Shown piece by piece: positions 15,852 through 23,952 of a stretch of 64,000 bases of DNA. Both the position numbers and the translations under genes were made by a program. The notes under the pieces were generated by a model. The model made no database searches. It was given only the letters and a program-made list of their open reading frames with translations, and had not been told where the DNA came from. The stretch covers positions 1-64,000 of the forward strand of contig NZ_CANMAO010000006.1 in NCBI RefSeq assembly GCF_947495845.1, in the 5' to 3' direction. Each line of letters opens with the position of its first letter. Position 1 is the first letter of the stretch. This stretch comes from an uncultured Endozoicomonas sp. Lineage in GTDB: Bacteria > Pseudomonadota > Gammaproteobacteria > Pseudomonadales > Endozoicomonadaceae.

Positions 15852-16079
15852 TTGGGCTGGCGCTTACGGGATGTTAATAAACGCATGGGCAGATTCATGA
15901 TGAATGGGATTCTACTTGCTCATGGCTATCCTGTTATCAATGTGCCCGCAGCCCGCCAGAAGGAGTTTAATCAACTCATGCTTGAGTTTTATGCAACTGG
16001 CGACATGCACGAAATGAATGCTTTTCTGAGGTCATGTTTACATCTAAAAATTGTCGAGAACTTCCAATTTAATGGCTAG
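15852..16079 (+). pseudogene. C-terminal fragment of a Fic-family protein
   Basis: The frame contains DVNKRMGRFMMNGILLAHGY, then PVINVPAARQKEFNQLMLEF. This matches the region after the Fic active site: a degenerate HPFxDGNGRxGR (here DVNKRMGR) followed by the helix with MN and the GYP-x-I-x-P turn. The catalytic histidine and the N-terminal three-quarters of the domain are missing, replaced by the IS66 scrap. No functional start codon is evident. I call it a truncated, inactive Fic gene. Confidence 0.7.
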
Positions 16080-16118
16080 CGATCGTAGGTGCTTAATGTC
16101 TGATCTCAGAAGTTATGC

Positions 16119-16589
16119 TCAAGCTTGCTGTTTTGAAGAAGCATGGAGATCACGAAATTCTCTGGCAACTTTTAAATGGTTGGAAGTAACGCAGTTCTCT
16201 AGCTGAGCGACTCTGTATTCTTGCTGAGAGAGCTTTCGGCTTAGTTGTTTTACAGCCATTTTCGTCAGTTTGGGGTTTGACTCATGCTCTTTAAAATCAG
16301 AATTTTCCTCTTCTTTTACAGGCCCATTGTCGGAACCAATTTTGGTTTTTTTTGTACGAAGTTTTTTATTGGTCGCACCGCTTGTGCTGATACTGAGTAC
16401 AACCCCGATAGCAATATAGGCGAGCATGGCGCGAGAGGTTGAGGTGAAATAAGCAATACCCGCAGCACTCAGCCGAACAGCCAAAACATCCAGATGGAAC
16501 CGGTTGGCAATATAACTGCATACACCCATGATGGCCGGGCTTGCTTCGCCTTCCTTTTGCTGGGTAAAGATCTTTTTCAGCCGGCTCAT
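16119..16589 (-). CDS. pspC: PspC-domain envelope stress protein
   Basis: A 156-residue protein. Residues 15-65 match the PspC domain (AIMGVCSYIANRFHLDVLAV followed by a hydrophobic membrane stretch with AMLAYIAIGVVLSIS). The C-terminal half is charged and coiled-coil-like (KQLSRKLSQQEYRVAQLENC). PspC sits in the inner membrane with PspB and relays envelope stress to PspA. I start at 16589 because GGAGGAATC precedes it and the ATG overlaps the pspB stop (ATGA, 16586-16589). Last gene of the psp operon. Confidence 0.85.
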   Translation of the reverse strand: MSRLKKIFTQQKEGEASPAIMGVCSYIANRFHLDVLAVRLSAAGIAYFTSTSRAMLAYIAIGVVLSISTSGATNKKLRTKKTKIGSDNGPVKEEENSDFKEHESNPKLTKMAVKQLSRKLSQQEYRVAQLENCVTSNHLKVAREFRDLHASSKQQA

Positions 16590-16822
16590 TGTCGATTCCT
16601 CCACCCTGGCACTTCCGTATCCAGAATGCGTTCCAGTACATGCACTCGTTCTTCCATGACTTCTACACGATGAACTGTCGATTCAAATAATTCCTGCGAC
16701 TCCTCGTCCAGCTGCCTTGCCTGACGAAGCTGTGTCAGGTAATGAAAGATTAGCCATGGCAGAAAAAGAAATAAAATGAGAATCGCACTCAGGGGAACAA
16801 TGTCGTCTATGACATATTCCAT
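16586..16822 (-). CDS. pspB: phage shock protein B
   Basis: A 78-residue protein with one N-terminal transmembrane helix (VPLSAILILFLFLPWLIFHY) and a cytoplasmic leucine-rich coiled coil (VHRVEVMEERVHVLERILD). It also has the family C-terminal PGWRNR. PspB partners with PspC as the membrane sensor of the phage-shock response. It lies between pspA and pspC and overlaps pspC by four bases. Confidence 0.95.
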   Translation of the reverse strand: MEYVIDDIVPLSAILILFLFLPWLIFHYLTQLRQARQLDEESQELFESTVHRVEVMEERVHVLERILDTEVPGWRNRQ

Positions 16823-16901
16823 AGCTCTTGTAACTCCTTTGCCAGATCACTAAAAAGATAGGATCTTGTTTTTATACTTATTGTTGCTCAGATAGTGTTG
16901 T

Positions 16902-17585
16902 TCAAACTACCTTATCTTCAGGCTCTTTGGAAATAGAAGCCTTAAGAGAAGCGAGCTCTTTCTCAACTGCGCTGCTAATTTCAAGGTTCTGGAACTCAGC
17001 TTCCAGATCTTGGGTGGTATTTCCCAGGCCTTCGGCCTCCAGTTGGCTATCTAATGCATCAAGATCCCTTTCCATCTCTTCAAACCGGGCTTCCTGTCGT
17101 AGCCGGGTTTTCTCCCGGGTACTTTCGCGCATTTTTAACCGGTTCTGACTCACCTGCTTCCGTATGCGTAATGATTCAAGACGCTTACGAGCTTCTTTCA
17201 TGGCATTTTGAAGGCGCTGGATATCTTCATCGTGGCGGCCAAGTTGTTGCTCCATCTCTTCCAGGTACTGTTCTTTTTCCTGAGACTCGGTGAGTAGCTG
17301 TTGCTTTTCCGATAGAGCGTGCCGGGCCAGATCTTCCCGGTTATGTTCCAGAGCCAGTTTGGCCTTTGTCGTCCAGTCTTCTATTTGCATCTGCTTGTTA
17401 GACAGTTGACGTTCAATGTCTTTCTTATCAGCGATCAGGCTTGCGGCATCCAGCCTTACCTCTACGAGGGTTTCTTCCATCTCCTGAAGCATGAGGCGAG
17501 CCATCTTTTCCGGGTCTTCCGCTTTATCCAGCAGGGTGGTGATGTTGGCATTCAGAATGTCACTGAGGCGTGAAAAAATACTCAT
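16902..17585 (-). CDS. pspA: phage shock protein A
   Basis: A 227-residue PspA/IM30 (bacterial ESCRT-III-like) protein. The start MSIFSRLSDILNANITTLLD and the block EDPEKMARLMLQEMEETLVE are diagnostic, followed by a long coiled coil up to about residue 200. PspA binds PspF and holds it inactive. On membrane stress it releases PspF and oligomerises on the inner membrane to limit proton leakage. It lies 2 bases after the small periplasmic gene and is followed by pspB. Confidence 0.97.
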   Translation of the reverse strand: MSIFSRLSDILNANITTLLDKAEDPEKMARLMLQEMEETLVEVRLDAASLIADKKDIERQLSNKQMQIEDWTTKAKLALEHNREDLARHALSEKQQLLTESQEKEQYLEEMEQQLGRHDEDIQRLQNAMKEARKRLESLRIRKQVSQNRLKMRESTREKTRLRQEARFEEMERDLDALDSQLEAEGLGNTTQDLEAEFQNLEISSAVEKELASLKASISKEPEDKVV

Positions 17586-17587
17586 GG

Positions 17588-17908
17588 CTACGCTCCCTGA
17601 CTCATATTGCTGTTCAAATAATTAATAATGAGATTGTCGCTTTTCTTTCTATTGTTCTGATTTTTCTGAACCGTTTCTTTCAATGGCTGTTGTTGAAATA
17701 GCTGTTCATTGATTAATTGATGATGCCTGGCCAGATCTGCTGGCAGCTCTTTTTCCAGTTCACTCTCAATATCCTGCATGGCTTGTATTTGTATGTCTTT
17801 CATCGCATCGTCAGAAACGCTATCCCATGCCAGAGGCTGCTCATTTGCCATGGCTGATGCGCCAAGCAGAGACAGTGAGACGATAACAGATTGGAGTATT
17901 GCTTTCAT
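17588..17908 (-). CDS. small periplasmic protein leading the psp operon
   Basis: A 106-residue protein starting MKAILQSVIVSLSLLGASAM, a signal peptide with probable cleavage after AMA. The mature part is acidic to neutral and helical (ESELEKELPADLARHHQLIN, then EQLFQQQPLKETVQKN). The frame is open further upstream, but only ATG 17908 gives a signal peptide and it has a GGAC-containing site. No known family is recognised. Its stop is 2 bases from pspA and it sits directly downstream of the predicted sigma-54 promoter, so it should be induced with the psp genes. E. coli has no equivalent at this position. Confidence 0.75.
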   Translation of the reverse strand: MKAILQSVIVSLSLLGASAMANEQPLAWDSVSDDAMKDIQIQAMQDIESELEKELPADLARHHQLINEQLFQQQPLKETVQKNQNNRKKSDNLIINYLNSNMSQGA

Positions 17909-17948
17909 GTTTTGAAGTCCTTTCAGGTAATTCTTTCCATAAAGATAA

Positions 17949-17966
17949 GTCATAAACTGTGCCAAG
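17949..17966 (-). promoter_or_regulatory. candidate sigma-54 promoter of the psp operon
   Basis: Read on the minus strand, the sequence TTGGCACAGTTTATGAC has a perfect -24 element (TGGCAC) and a weaker -12 element with the correct spacing. It lies about 40 bases upstream of the first psp gene and faces the divergent pspF, which encodes the sigma-54 activator of psp operons. The -12 mismatch lowers certainty. PspF-binding sites would be expected between 17970 and 18080. Confidence 0.5.
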
Positions 17967-18100
17967 GTTCTGGAACACTTTAACGTGCTGTTTATTAAGG
18001 AATTATTAAGTTTCTGTAAAAATGCATGATTTTTGATCATGGTTTTAGCCGCCATTTTATGGTCAGATAAACCAATTAATGGTTTCAAAATATAAGAACA

Positions 18101-19213
18101 ATGCCTTACACACAGTTTTCCAGGAAGAAGACATTGATCGGCTCATCGTCTGCGTTTCTTGAGATGCTTGAGTCTATTTCCCGATATGCTCACCACCAGA
18201 GACCGGTACTGGTAATGGGAGAGCGTGGTACTGGAAAAGAAGAAGTCGCAAGTCGTTTGCATTACCTGTCTCCACGATGGCAACAAAGCCTGGTAAAACT
18301 AAACTGTGCTGCTTTTAATGATGAGCTATTGGATTCAGAGTTGTTTGGGCATGAGGCTGGCTCGTTTACTGGCGCTAAACAAACGCGGACAGGTTTGTTT
18401 GAAGAGGCTGATGGCGGAACCCTTTTTTTAGACGAGCTGGCAACCATGGGACCCCGACTGCAGGAAAAATTACTCAGGGTTGTGGAGTATGGTGAGTTTT
18501 ACCGGGTTGGTAGTTCCAAGCCTGTACAAGTGGATGTGCGAGTTGTGGCAGCAACCAATGAAAACCTGAAGGTGCTTTCTGAACGTGGAGAGTTCAGGAA
18601 AGATCTTCTGGACCGGCTGGCCTTTGATGTCATTGCTATACCACCGTTGAGAGTAAGAAAGGAAGATATTCTATTATTGTCTACTCACTTCGCAGTGCGA
18701 ATTTCCCAGGAATTAGCTGATATTGAAAACGACGGTGGTTTTGTTGGTTTTTCGGATGCAGCTATCGATATACTGCAGAACTATCAATGGCCTGGAAATG
18801 TTCGTGAGTTGAAAAATGTGGTTGAACGCAGTGTGTGCCATGGTGTGGCAGGTGAAGAAATCGATCAAATAGTGATAGATCCGTTCAGTTCACCCTGGCT
18901 CTCCGGCATGAGCGGGGCAAGTGCGCAAGATGCCGGCTGTGAACAGGTCGCCGTAGCCAAATACCATTCTGATACGAAAAAAGGCCAGCTTGAAACCCGT
19001 TTAGAAGAAATGAAAACCGGAAACAAGATCGAATTAAAACGTGTTGTAGCAGCTATTGAACAGTTGTTTGTTCGCAATGCGATGGAGTTTAGCCGACACA
19101 ATCAGAAAGCGGCAGCAGACTTGCTCGGGTTGAGTTACGACCAATTCAGAGTATTGATTAAAAAATACGGTAAAGAACAAGCCGTTACGGAACCACTGGC
19201 TTTATCAGAATAA
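18101..19213 (+). CDS. pspF: PspF, sigma-54-dependent activator of the psp operon
   Basis: A 370-residue enhancer-binding protein without a receiver domain, as in PspF. AAA+ features: Walker A VMGERGTGKEEVASRLH, the sigma-54 contact loop in variant form ELFGHEAGSFTGAKQTRTG (GSFTGA instead of GAFTGA), Walker B GGTLFLDELATM, and the sensor and arginine region LLDRLAFDVIAIPPLR. The C-terminal Fis-type helix-turn-helix is AAADLLGLSYDQFRVLIKKY. About 35 residues between the ATPase and the helix-turn-helix are longer than in E. coli (325 aa). It is divergent from the psp genes and is held inactive by PspA. Confidence 0.95.
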   Translation: MPYTQFSRKKTLIGSSSAFLEMLESISRYAHHQRPVLVMGERGTGKEEVASRLHYLSPRWQQSLVKLNCAAFNDELLDSELFGHEAGSFTGAKQTRTGLFEEADGGTLFLDELATMGPRLQEKLLRVVEYGEFYRVGSSKPVQVDVRVVAATNENLKVLSERGEFRKDLLDRLAFDVIAIPPLRVRKEDILLLSTHFAVRISQELADIENDGGFVGFSDAAIDILQNYQWPGNVRELKNVVERSVCHGVAGEEIDQIVIDPFSSPWLSGMSGASAQDAGCEQVAVAKYHSDTKKGQLETRLEEMKTGNKIELKRVVAAIEQLFVRNAMEFSRHNQKAAADLLGLSYDQFRVLIKKYGKEQAVTEPLALSE

Positions 19214-19230
19214 GAAAGGAGTAAAGGCTA

Positions 19231-19761
19231 ATGTTTGCACTGGATATTGATCAGGAAATCCGTTTGTGTCTCGTGCATGAAAAGTTCGCCAGTACTTATG
19301 TCAGACTGGCGACAGAAAATTATGATTACCTGACCCAATGGCTGCCATGGCCAAAAACGAACAAAACCGAAGATGACTTCAAAGGCTTTATTCAGGGGGC
19401 TCTGCATAAATTTGCAGATAACAAAGGGATAACATTCGCCATTGAGTTTAAAGGTGAAGTGGTCGGAAATATCGCTTTATTCGACGTGAATACGCCGCTT
19501 AAAAAAGCAGAGATCGGTTATTGGATTATTGAGTCTGCTCAAGGGAATGGGCTGATAACAAGAGCTTGTCATTTTCTGATTGATCATGCATTTACTGAAC
19601 TTGATTTGGAAAAAATTGAAATCCGCGCAGCTACAGAAAACAAACCCAGTCGTGCAGTTTGTGAGCGCCTGGGTATGAAACTGGAGGGAGTGCTGACGCA
19701 TCAGGCTGTACTAAACGATAAAATTGTTGATCATGCTATTTATGGTATTCATCGGGCGTGA
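19231..19761 (+). CDS. GNAT acetyltransferase, RimJ/RimL type
   Basis: A 176-residue acetyltransferase. Family blocks are the N-terminal LATENYDYLTQWLPWP, the central strand FAIEFKGEVVGNIALFDV, the acetyl-CoA region AEIGYWIIESAQGNGLITRA, and EIRAATENKPSRAVCERLGM with the usual C-terminal KLEGVL. Such enzymes acetylate N-termini of ribosomal proteins or other amines. AGGAG lies upstream of the ATG and the gap to pspF is 17 bases, so the two may be co-transcribed. A strong terminator follows. Confidence 0.9.
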   Translation: MFALDIDQEIRLCLVHEKFASTYVRLATENYDYLTQWLPWPKTNKTEDDFKGFIQGALHKFADNKGITFAIEFKGEVVGNIALFDVNTPLKKAEIGYWIIESAQGNGLITRACHFLIDHAFTELDLEKIEIRAATENKPSRAVCERLGMKLEGVLTHQAVLNDKIVDHAIYGIHRA

Positions 19762-19790
19762 AGGTCAGGCAACCCGAAGGTTGCCGACCT
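19762..19790. terminator. rho-independent terminator between convergent genes
   Basis: Stem AGGTC-GGCAACC and GGTTGCC-GACCT with one bulged A and a CGAA tetraloop, followed by TTTGTCGTTTT. It ends the GNAT gene on the + strand and lies just beyond the end of the minus-strand ABC operon, so it may work in both directions. Confidence 0.85.
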
Positions 19791-19803
19791 TTGTCGTTTT
19801 CAA

Positions 19804-21486
19804 TCAATGAACAGAAGGCACAGCCTCAAGCAGCACTTTTGTGTATTCATGCTTTGGCTGGGTCAGAACTTGCTCGGTTTCTCCCTGTTCAACAATCTTT
19901 CCACCCTGCATCACTGCAACACGGTGAGCGATGTGAGGAATAATAGAAAGGTCGTGGGTGATAAACAGATAAGAGACGTGTAACTCCCGCTGAAGTTCCA
20001 GAAGCAGATCCAAAACTTCGGCGCGGATGGAAACGTCCAGAGCGCTGGTGGGTTCATCGCAGATAATAAGATCCGGCTCCACCGCCAGCGCCCGGGCAAT
20101 AGCAATCCGCTGTCGTTGGCCACCTGAGAACTCGTGGGGGTAACGGTGACGGTGTTCCGGTTCAAGCTTCACACGGGTAAGGAGTGATTCAATGCGTTGA
20201 ATGCGTTCCTCTTTGGTCTGCTCAAGACCAAGGCTGACCATCCCCTCTTCAATAATGTCGCCAACGGTCATCCGCGGATTCATGGACGAGAATGGGTTTT
20301 GGAAAATGACCTGAATCTTCTTGCGAAGTGGCAGCATTTCTTTACGGGTGAGCTTATTGATACAAAGGTTGTTGTACCAGATATCACCCGCAGTCGCCTT
20401 CTCAAGATTAAGAATGGCTCGCCCAGTCGTGGATTTGCCACAGCCGGACTCACCAACAAGTGCCAGCGTTTCACCCTTACCAATTGAGAAGCTGATGCCG
20501 TCAACGGCTTTGGTATGACTGTGAACTCGCTGAAGTAATCCCTTACGAACCGGGAAGTGAATCTGCAGGTTTTCCACTTTTAACAGAGGTGCTTCTCTCT
20601 CCAGCGAGCGGTACTCATCCATATCCGGAAGACTATCGATCAACTGTCGGCTATAGGCTTCCTTTGGGTTTTCAAAGAAAGCCACGCAATCATTCTGTTC
20701 AATGATTTCGCCTTTGTACATAACACCCACCCGGTCAGCCGTCTGACGAACGACGCCCATGTCGTGGGTGATTAACAATACGGCCAACTGGCGACTGATG
20801 GTGAGTTGTTTTATCAGCTCCAGAATTTGTTTCTGAATCGTCACATCAAGCGCAGTGGTTGGCTCGTCTGCCAAAAGGATGTCCGGTTCGCAGGCCAGAG
20901 CCATAGCAATCATCACCCGCTGCTGCTGACCTCCGGACATTTGGTGAGGGTACCAGTCAACACGTTTTTCCGGATCCGGGAGCCCTACTTCATGAAACAG
21001 TTCCACGGTTCGATGACGGATCTCTGAACTGTTTAAGGAAGTGTGAATTTTCAGGGTTTCGGCAATTTGAGCGCCAACTGTTTGAACGGGATTGAGAGCC
21101 GTCAGCGCATCCTGAAAGATCATGGCAATCTTTTTACCGCGAACATTTCCCATTTCCTGTTCTGTTAACGCAAACAGGTTGGTTTCAGGTAGCGAGATTT
21201 TCCCTTTGGTGATGGTCAATGCATCAGGCAGTAGTCGTAGAATGGACAGGGATGTGATGGACTTTCCACTGCCAGACTCTCCAACCAGCGCGTACACTTC
21301 CCCTTTTTTCAGATCAAAGCTGACATCTTTTAAAATAGGTGTGTGCGGCTTATGGTTTAAGCGAACATTCAGGTTACTGACGGACAGCGCCAATGTCTTA
21401 TCTGACGGTTGATGATTCATCGTGATTGCACTGGTTGCCCCTTGAGTGGGTGAACTGGATCGCGCTTCTGTTATTGTTACTGACAT
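19804..21486 (-). CDS. peptide ABC importer, fused double ATPase (YejF/DppDF-like)
   Basis: A 560-residue protein with two complete ABC ATPase domains. The first (residues 30-290) has Walker A GESGSGKS, signature MSGGQQQRV and Walker B DILLADEPTTALDV. The second (about 310-555) has GESGCGKST, EFSGGQRQRIAIARAL and LIICDEPTSALDVS. Each domain ends with the oligopeptide C-terminal extension. Fused ATPases are typical of yejABEF-type importers. It is the last gene of the operon and its ATG overlaps the permease stop (TAATG at 21484-21488). It would power uptake of peptides delivered by the binding protein encoded upstream. Confidence 0.93.
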   Translation of the reverse strand: MSVTITEARSSSPTQGATSAITMNHQPSDKTLALSVSNLNVRLNHKPHTPILKDVSFDLKKGEVYALVGESGSGKSITSLSILRLLPDALTITKGKISLPETNLFALTEQEMGNVRGKKIAMIFQDALTALNPVQTVGAQIAETLKIHTSLNSSEIRHRTVELFHEVGLPDPEKRVDWYPHQMSGGQQQRVMIAMALACEPDILLADEPTTALDVTIQKQILELIKQLTISRQLAVLLITHDMGVVRQTADRVGVMYKGEIIEQNDCVAFFENPKEAYSRQLIDSLPDMDEYRSLEREAPLLKVENLQIHFPVRKGLLQRVHSHTKAVDGISFSIGKGETLALVGESGCGKSTTGRAILNLEKATAGDIWYNNLCINKLTRKEMLPLRKKIQVIFQNPFSSMNPRMTVGDIIEEGMVSLGLEQTKEERIQRIESLLTRVKLEPEHRHRYPHEFSGGQRQRIAIARALAVEPDLIICDEPTSALDVSIRAEVLDLLLELQRELHVSYLFITHDLSIIPHIAHRVAVMQGGKIVEQGETEQVLTQPKHEYTKVLLEAVPSVH

Positions 21487-22922
21487 TATGCAGTCTCCAG
21501 TTTGGTTTTTGGATCAAACGCGTCACGCACCAGGTCAGAGAACAGGTTAACGGACAGCACCAGGGTAAACATCAGGAAGAAGGCTCCGCTCAGGTTCCAC
21601 CAGATGGATGGCTCGCGGGACAACTCGGTACTGGCCATATTAATCATGTTGCCCCAGCTTGCCATGGCCGGGTCAATACCGACACCAATGTAGGCAAGAA
21701 CGGCTTCGGCCAGCACCAGACCACTGAAGTCCAGTACGAACGAAATCATAATGATATGGCTCAGGTTGGGCAGGATGTGTCGTTTTATAATCTGGAAATG
21801 GCTGACACCAAAAGCGTGAGCGGCCTGAACATAGTCAAGCTGGCTGATTTTCAGGGTTTCTGCCCGAAGTAAGCGACAGAGTGTCGTCCAGCTGGTAATC
21901 CCCAGAATAAAGCACAGCGCCAGGAACTTGGCATCCGCTTTCTCTAAACCGATCTCAAAGAACTGTGGGTTGTTGTTGATCCAGACCTGAAACAGCAGAA
22001 CAGAGGCGGCGATCAGCAGAAGCCCTGGGATCGAGATCAATGTTGTATAAATATATTGGACGACATCATCAATCCATCCTCTGAAATAGCCAGCAGCAAG
22101 ACCAAGGCTGATGGCAACCGGCATGGTGATCAGCGTCGCCAGAGTTCCGATCAGAACACCGGTGCGAATGCCTTTCAAGCTTTCAAATAGGGTGTCGTTG
22201 CCTGCCTGATCGGTGCCCAGAACGTGGTAAAGATTGCCCATAGTAATCAGCCAGCCCAAGATTGCCATGATAACGGCAAAGGTTATCCAGGCCGATTTCC
22301 AGGGCAGAGGGGAAGTATCACCATCACCGGTATTGCCAGATTGACTTCTGCGCAGCCAGAAGGCGTGAAGTCCGATCAGTGCTAACGCCAGCGCCAAACC
22401 TTTACCAATGCCAACCATCGAATTCAATGCGACATCTTTAGCGAAGGCCTCCGGGTTTTCCAGATGCGCGCCAGCAAAAGTTAGCTCAGGGTAATCACGA
22501 ACCCGTTCACCATCCGGTAATAACAGGTTTTCTTTATTCCATGATTTCAGGGCGAAAGGTGCCGAGTAGGTACGCTCAGGGCGATCACCCATCTCGCCAA
22601 GGGCAAGATCCAACAGGCTGTTTACATCATTACTGTAAAATACCTGTTCACTGCTTTGTCCTTCCGTTGCAGGCAGTGCTTTACGGAAATGAATGGAATC
22701 CACTAACGCAATAACAACATAGGACATGATGATGACAAAGGTTGCCATGCCCAGCCTGGTAGAAAACACCTGTCGCCAGTTTTCCTGGTTTTGAGGGTTG
22801 CGTCTGAACGAGGCAACGAATAAGGCGATGGCACCGACCAGCAAAAAGATCAGCACATCACTCCATAAAATGGTCCACATAAACCCTTCACCAAACAGGC
22901 CCGGTCCGATTTCGAAATCCAT
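21486..22922 (-). CDS. peptide ABC importer permease (YejE/DppC-like), long version
   Basis: A 478-residue permease, over 100 residues longer than E. coli YejE. An N-terminal transmembrane helix (VLIFLLVGAIALFVASF) and a second near residue 55 are followed by a periplasmic loop of about 90 residues. A helix at about 170 and the C-terminal five-helix BPD_transp_1 core come next, with the ATPase-contact loop AAHAFGVSHFQIIKRHILPN. It pairs with the next permease to form the channel. The extra loop may contact the unusual membrane-tethered binding protein. Confidence 0.9.
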   Translation of the reverse strand: MDFEIGPGLFGEGFMWTILWSDVLIFLLVGAIALFVASFRRNPQNQENWRQVFSTRLGMATFVIIMSYVVIALVDSIHFRKALPATEGQSSEQVFYSNDVNSLLDLALGEMGDRPERTYSAPFALKSWNKENLLLPDGERVRDYPELTFAGAHLENPEAFAKDVALNSMVGIGKGLALALALIGLHAFWLRRSQSGNTGDGDTSPLPWKSAWITFAVIMAILGWLITMGNLYHVLGTDQAGNDTLFESLKGIRTGVLIGTLATLITMPVAISLGLAAGYFRGWIDDVVQYIYTTLISIPGLLLIAASVLLFQVWINNNPQFFEIGLEKADAKFLALCFILGITSWTTLCRLLRAETLKISQLDYVQAAHAFGVSHFQIIKRHILPNLSHIIMISFVLDFSGLVLAEAVLAYIGVGIDPAMASWGNMINMASTELSREPSIWWNLSGAFFLMFTLVLSVNLFSDLVRDAFDPKTKLETA

Positions 22923-22940
22923 AATTACGTCCCTCTCTGT

Positions 22941-23918
22941 TTAGCTCAATCGAACCCGGGGATCTGCCCAGGTGTATGAAATATCGGTCAGAATCAAACC
23001 GATGATGTACAGCACAGAGCCGAGAAAGACCATCGCTCTGACAATGGCGAAATCCTGTGCGCGAATGGCGTCCAGAAGATAGCTGCCAAGGCCTGGAATA
23101 CTGAAGAATGATTCCATAACAAGACTGCCCATAAACAACACAGGAATCACAACGACGACCCCGGTAAGAATGGGTAGCATGGTGTTCGGCAGAATATGGC
23201 GGAATAACACACCCGCTTCGCTGACTCCTTTAGCGCGAGCGGTTCTGGCAAAATCCTGTCCGGAAACTTCTATAAACAGCGAGCGGTACCAACGGGCACT
23301 GGCGCCGATACCGGAGATCACTCCTATAACAATGGGCAGTATTAGAAAACGCCAGCCGTCTATACCATCATTAAAACCGGACACCGGAAACAGGCGAGAC
23401 ATTTTCGCCATGTAGTACTGGCCGAAAATAATGTAGAACAGGTAAGAGATAGACATCAGGGTGACAAACACCACCACGGCAAAGCGATCCAGATTGCTGC
23501 CGCGGAACATCAATACCATCAGGGCTACTGAGATATTAACAAAGATCCCAATGAAAAAAGTGGGTAAAGCCAGTGCCAGGCTTGGGCCCATCCGTTCAAG
23601 AACATCCGACTGAATACTTCTGCCGGCATCGGAAGTACCAAAATCAAAAGCAAACAACTTTAACGACTTGTTAAAAAAGATGGTGTCGGTGAGAGTGCCC
23701 AGTCCATCAGCATCGCCATTGACGAACAGAGGCTGGTCATACCCTTTCTCCGCAATCCATTCCTGCACAGCTTCTTCGGTAACGTACTTGTCACCAAGGT
23801 GAGCCGTTGCCATGTCTTCAGGCGTATTGACAATAAAAAATAAAATAAACGTCAGCAGGTTTACGCCAATAAGAATTGGAATGGCGTAACACAGTCTTCT
23901 AATGATGTAGGAAAACAT
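22941..23918 (-). CDS. peptide ABC importer permease (YejB/DppB-like)
   Basis: A 325-residue permease that starts MFSYIIRRLCYAIPILIGVN, the family N-terminus. I therefore start at 23918, not at upstream ATGs that overlap the preceding gene; GGAAAGAG lies upstream. There are six transmembrane helices, with the EAA loop ARTARAKGVSEAGVLFRHIL and the terminal ISYTWADPRVRLS typical of DppB/YejB. It lies second in the operon after the binding protein. Confidence 0.93.
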   Translation of the reverse strand: MFSYIIRRLCYAIPILIGVNLLTFILFFIVNTPEDMATAHLGDKYVTEEAVQEWIAEKGYDQPLFVNGDADGLGTLTDTIFFNKSLKLFAFDFGTSDAGRSIQSDVLERMGPSLALALPTFFIGIFVNISVALMVLMFRGSNLDRFAVVVFVTLMSISYLFYIIFGQYYMAKMSRLFPVSGFNDGIDGWRFLILPIVIGVISGIGASARWYRSLFIEVSGQDFARTARAKGVSEAGVLFRHILPNTMLPILTGVVVVIPVLFMGSLVMESFFSIPGLGSYLLDAIRAQDFAIVRAMVFLGSVLYIIGLILTDISYTWADPRVRLS

Positions 23919-23952
23919 ATTTTTATTCTCTTTCCAGGTGGTAGTCGGGTAC

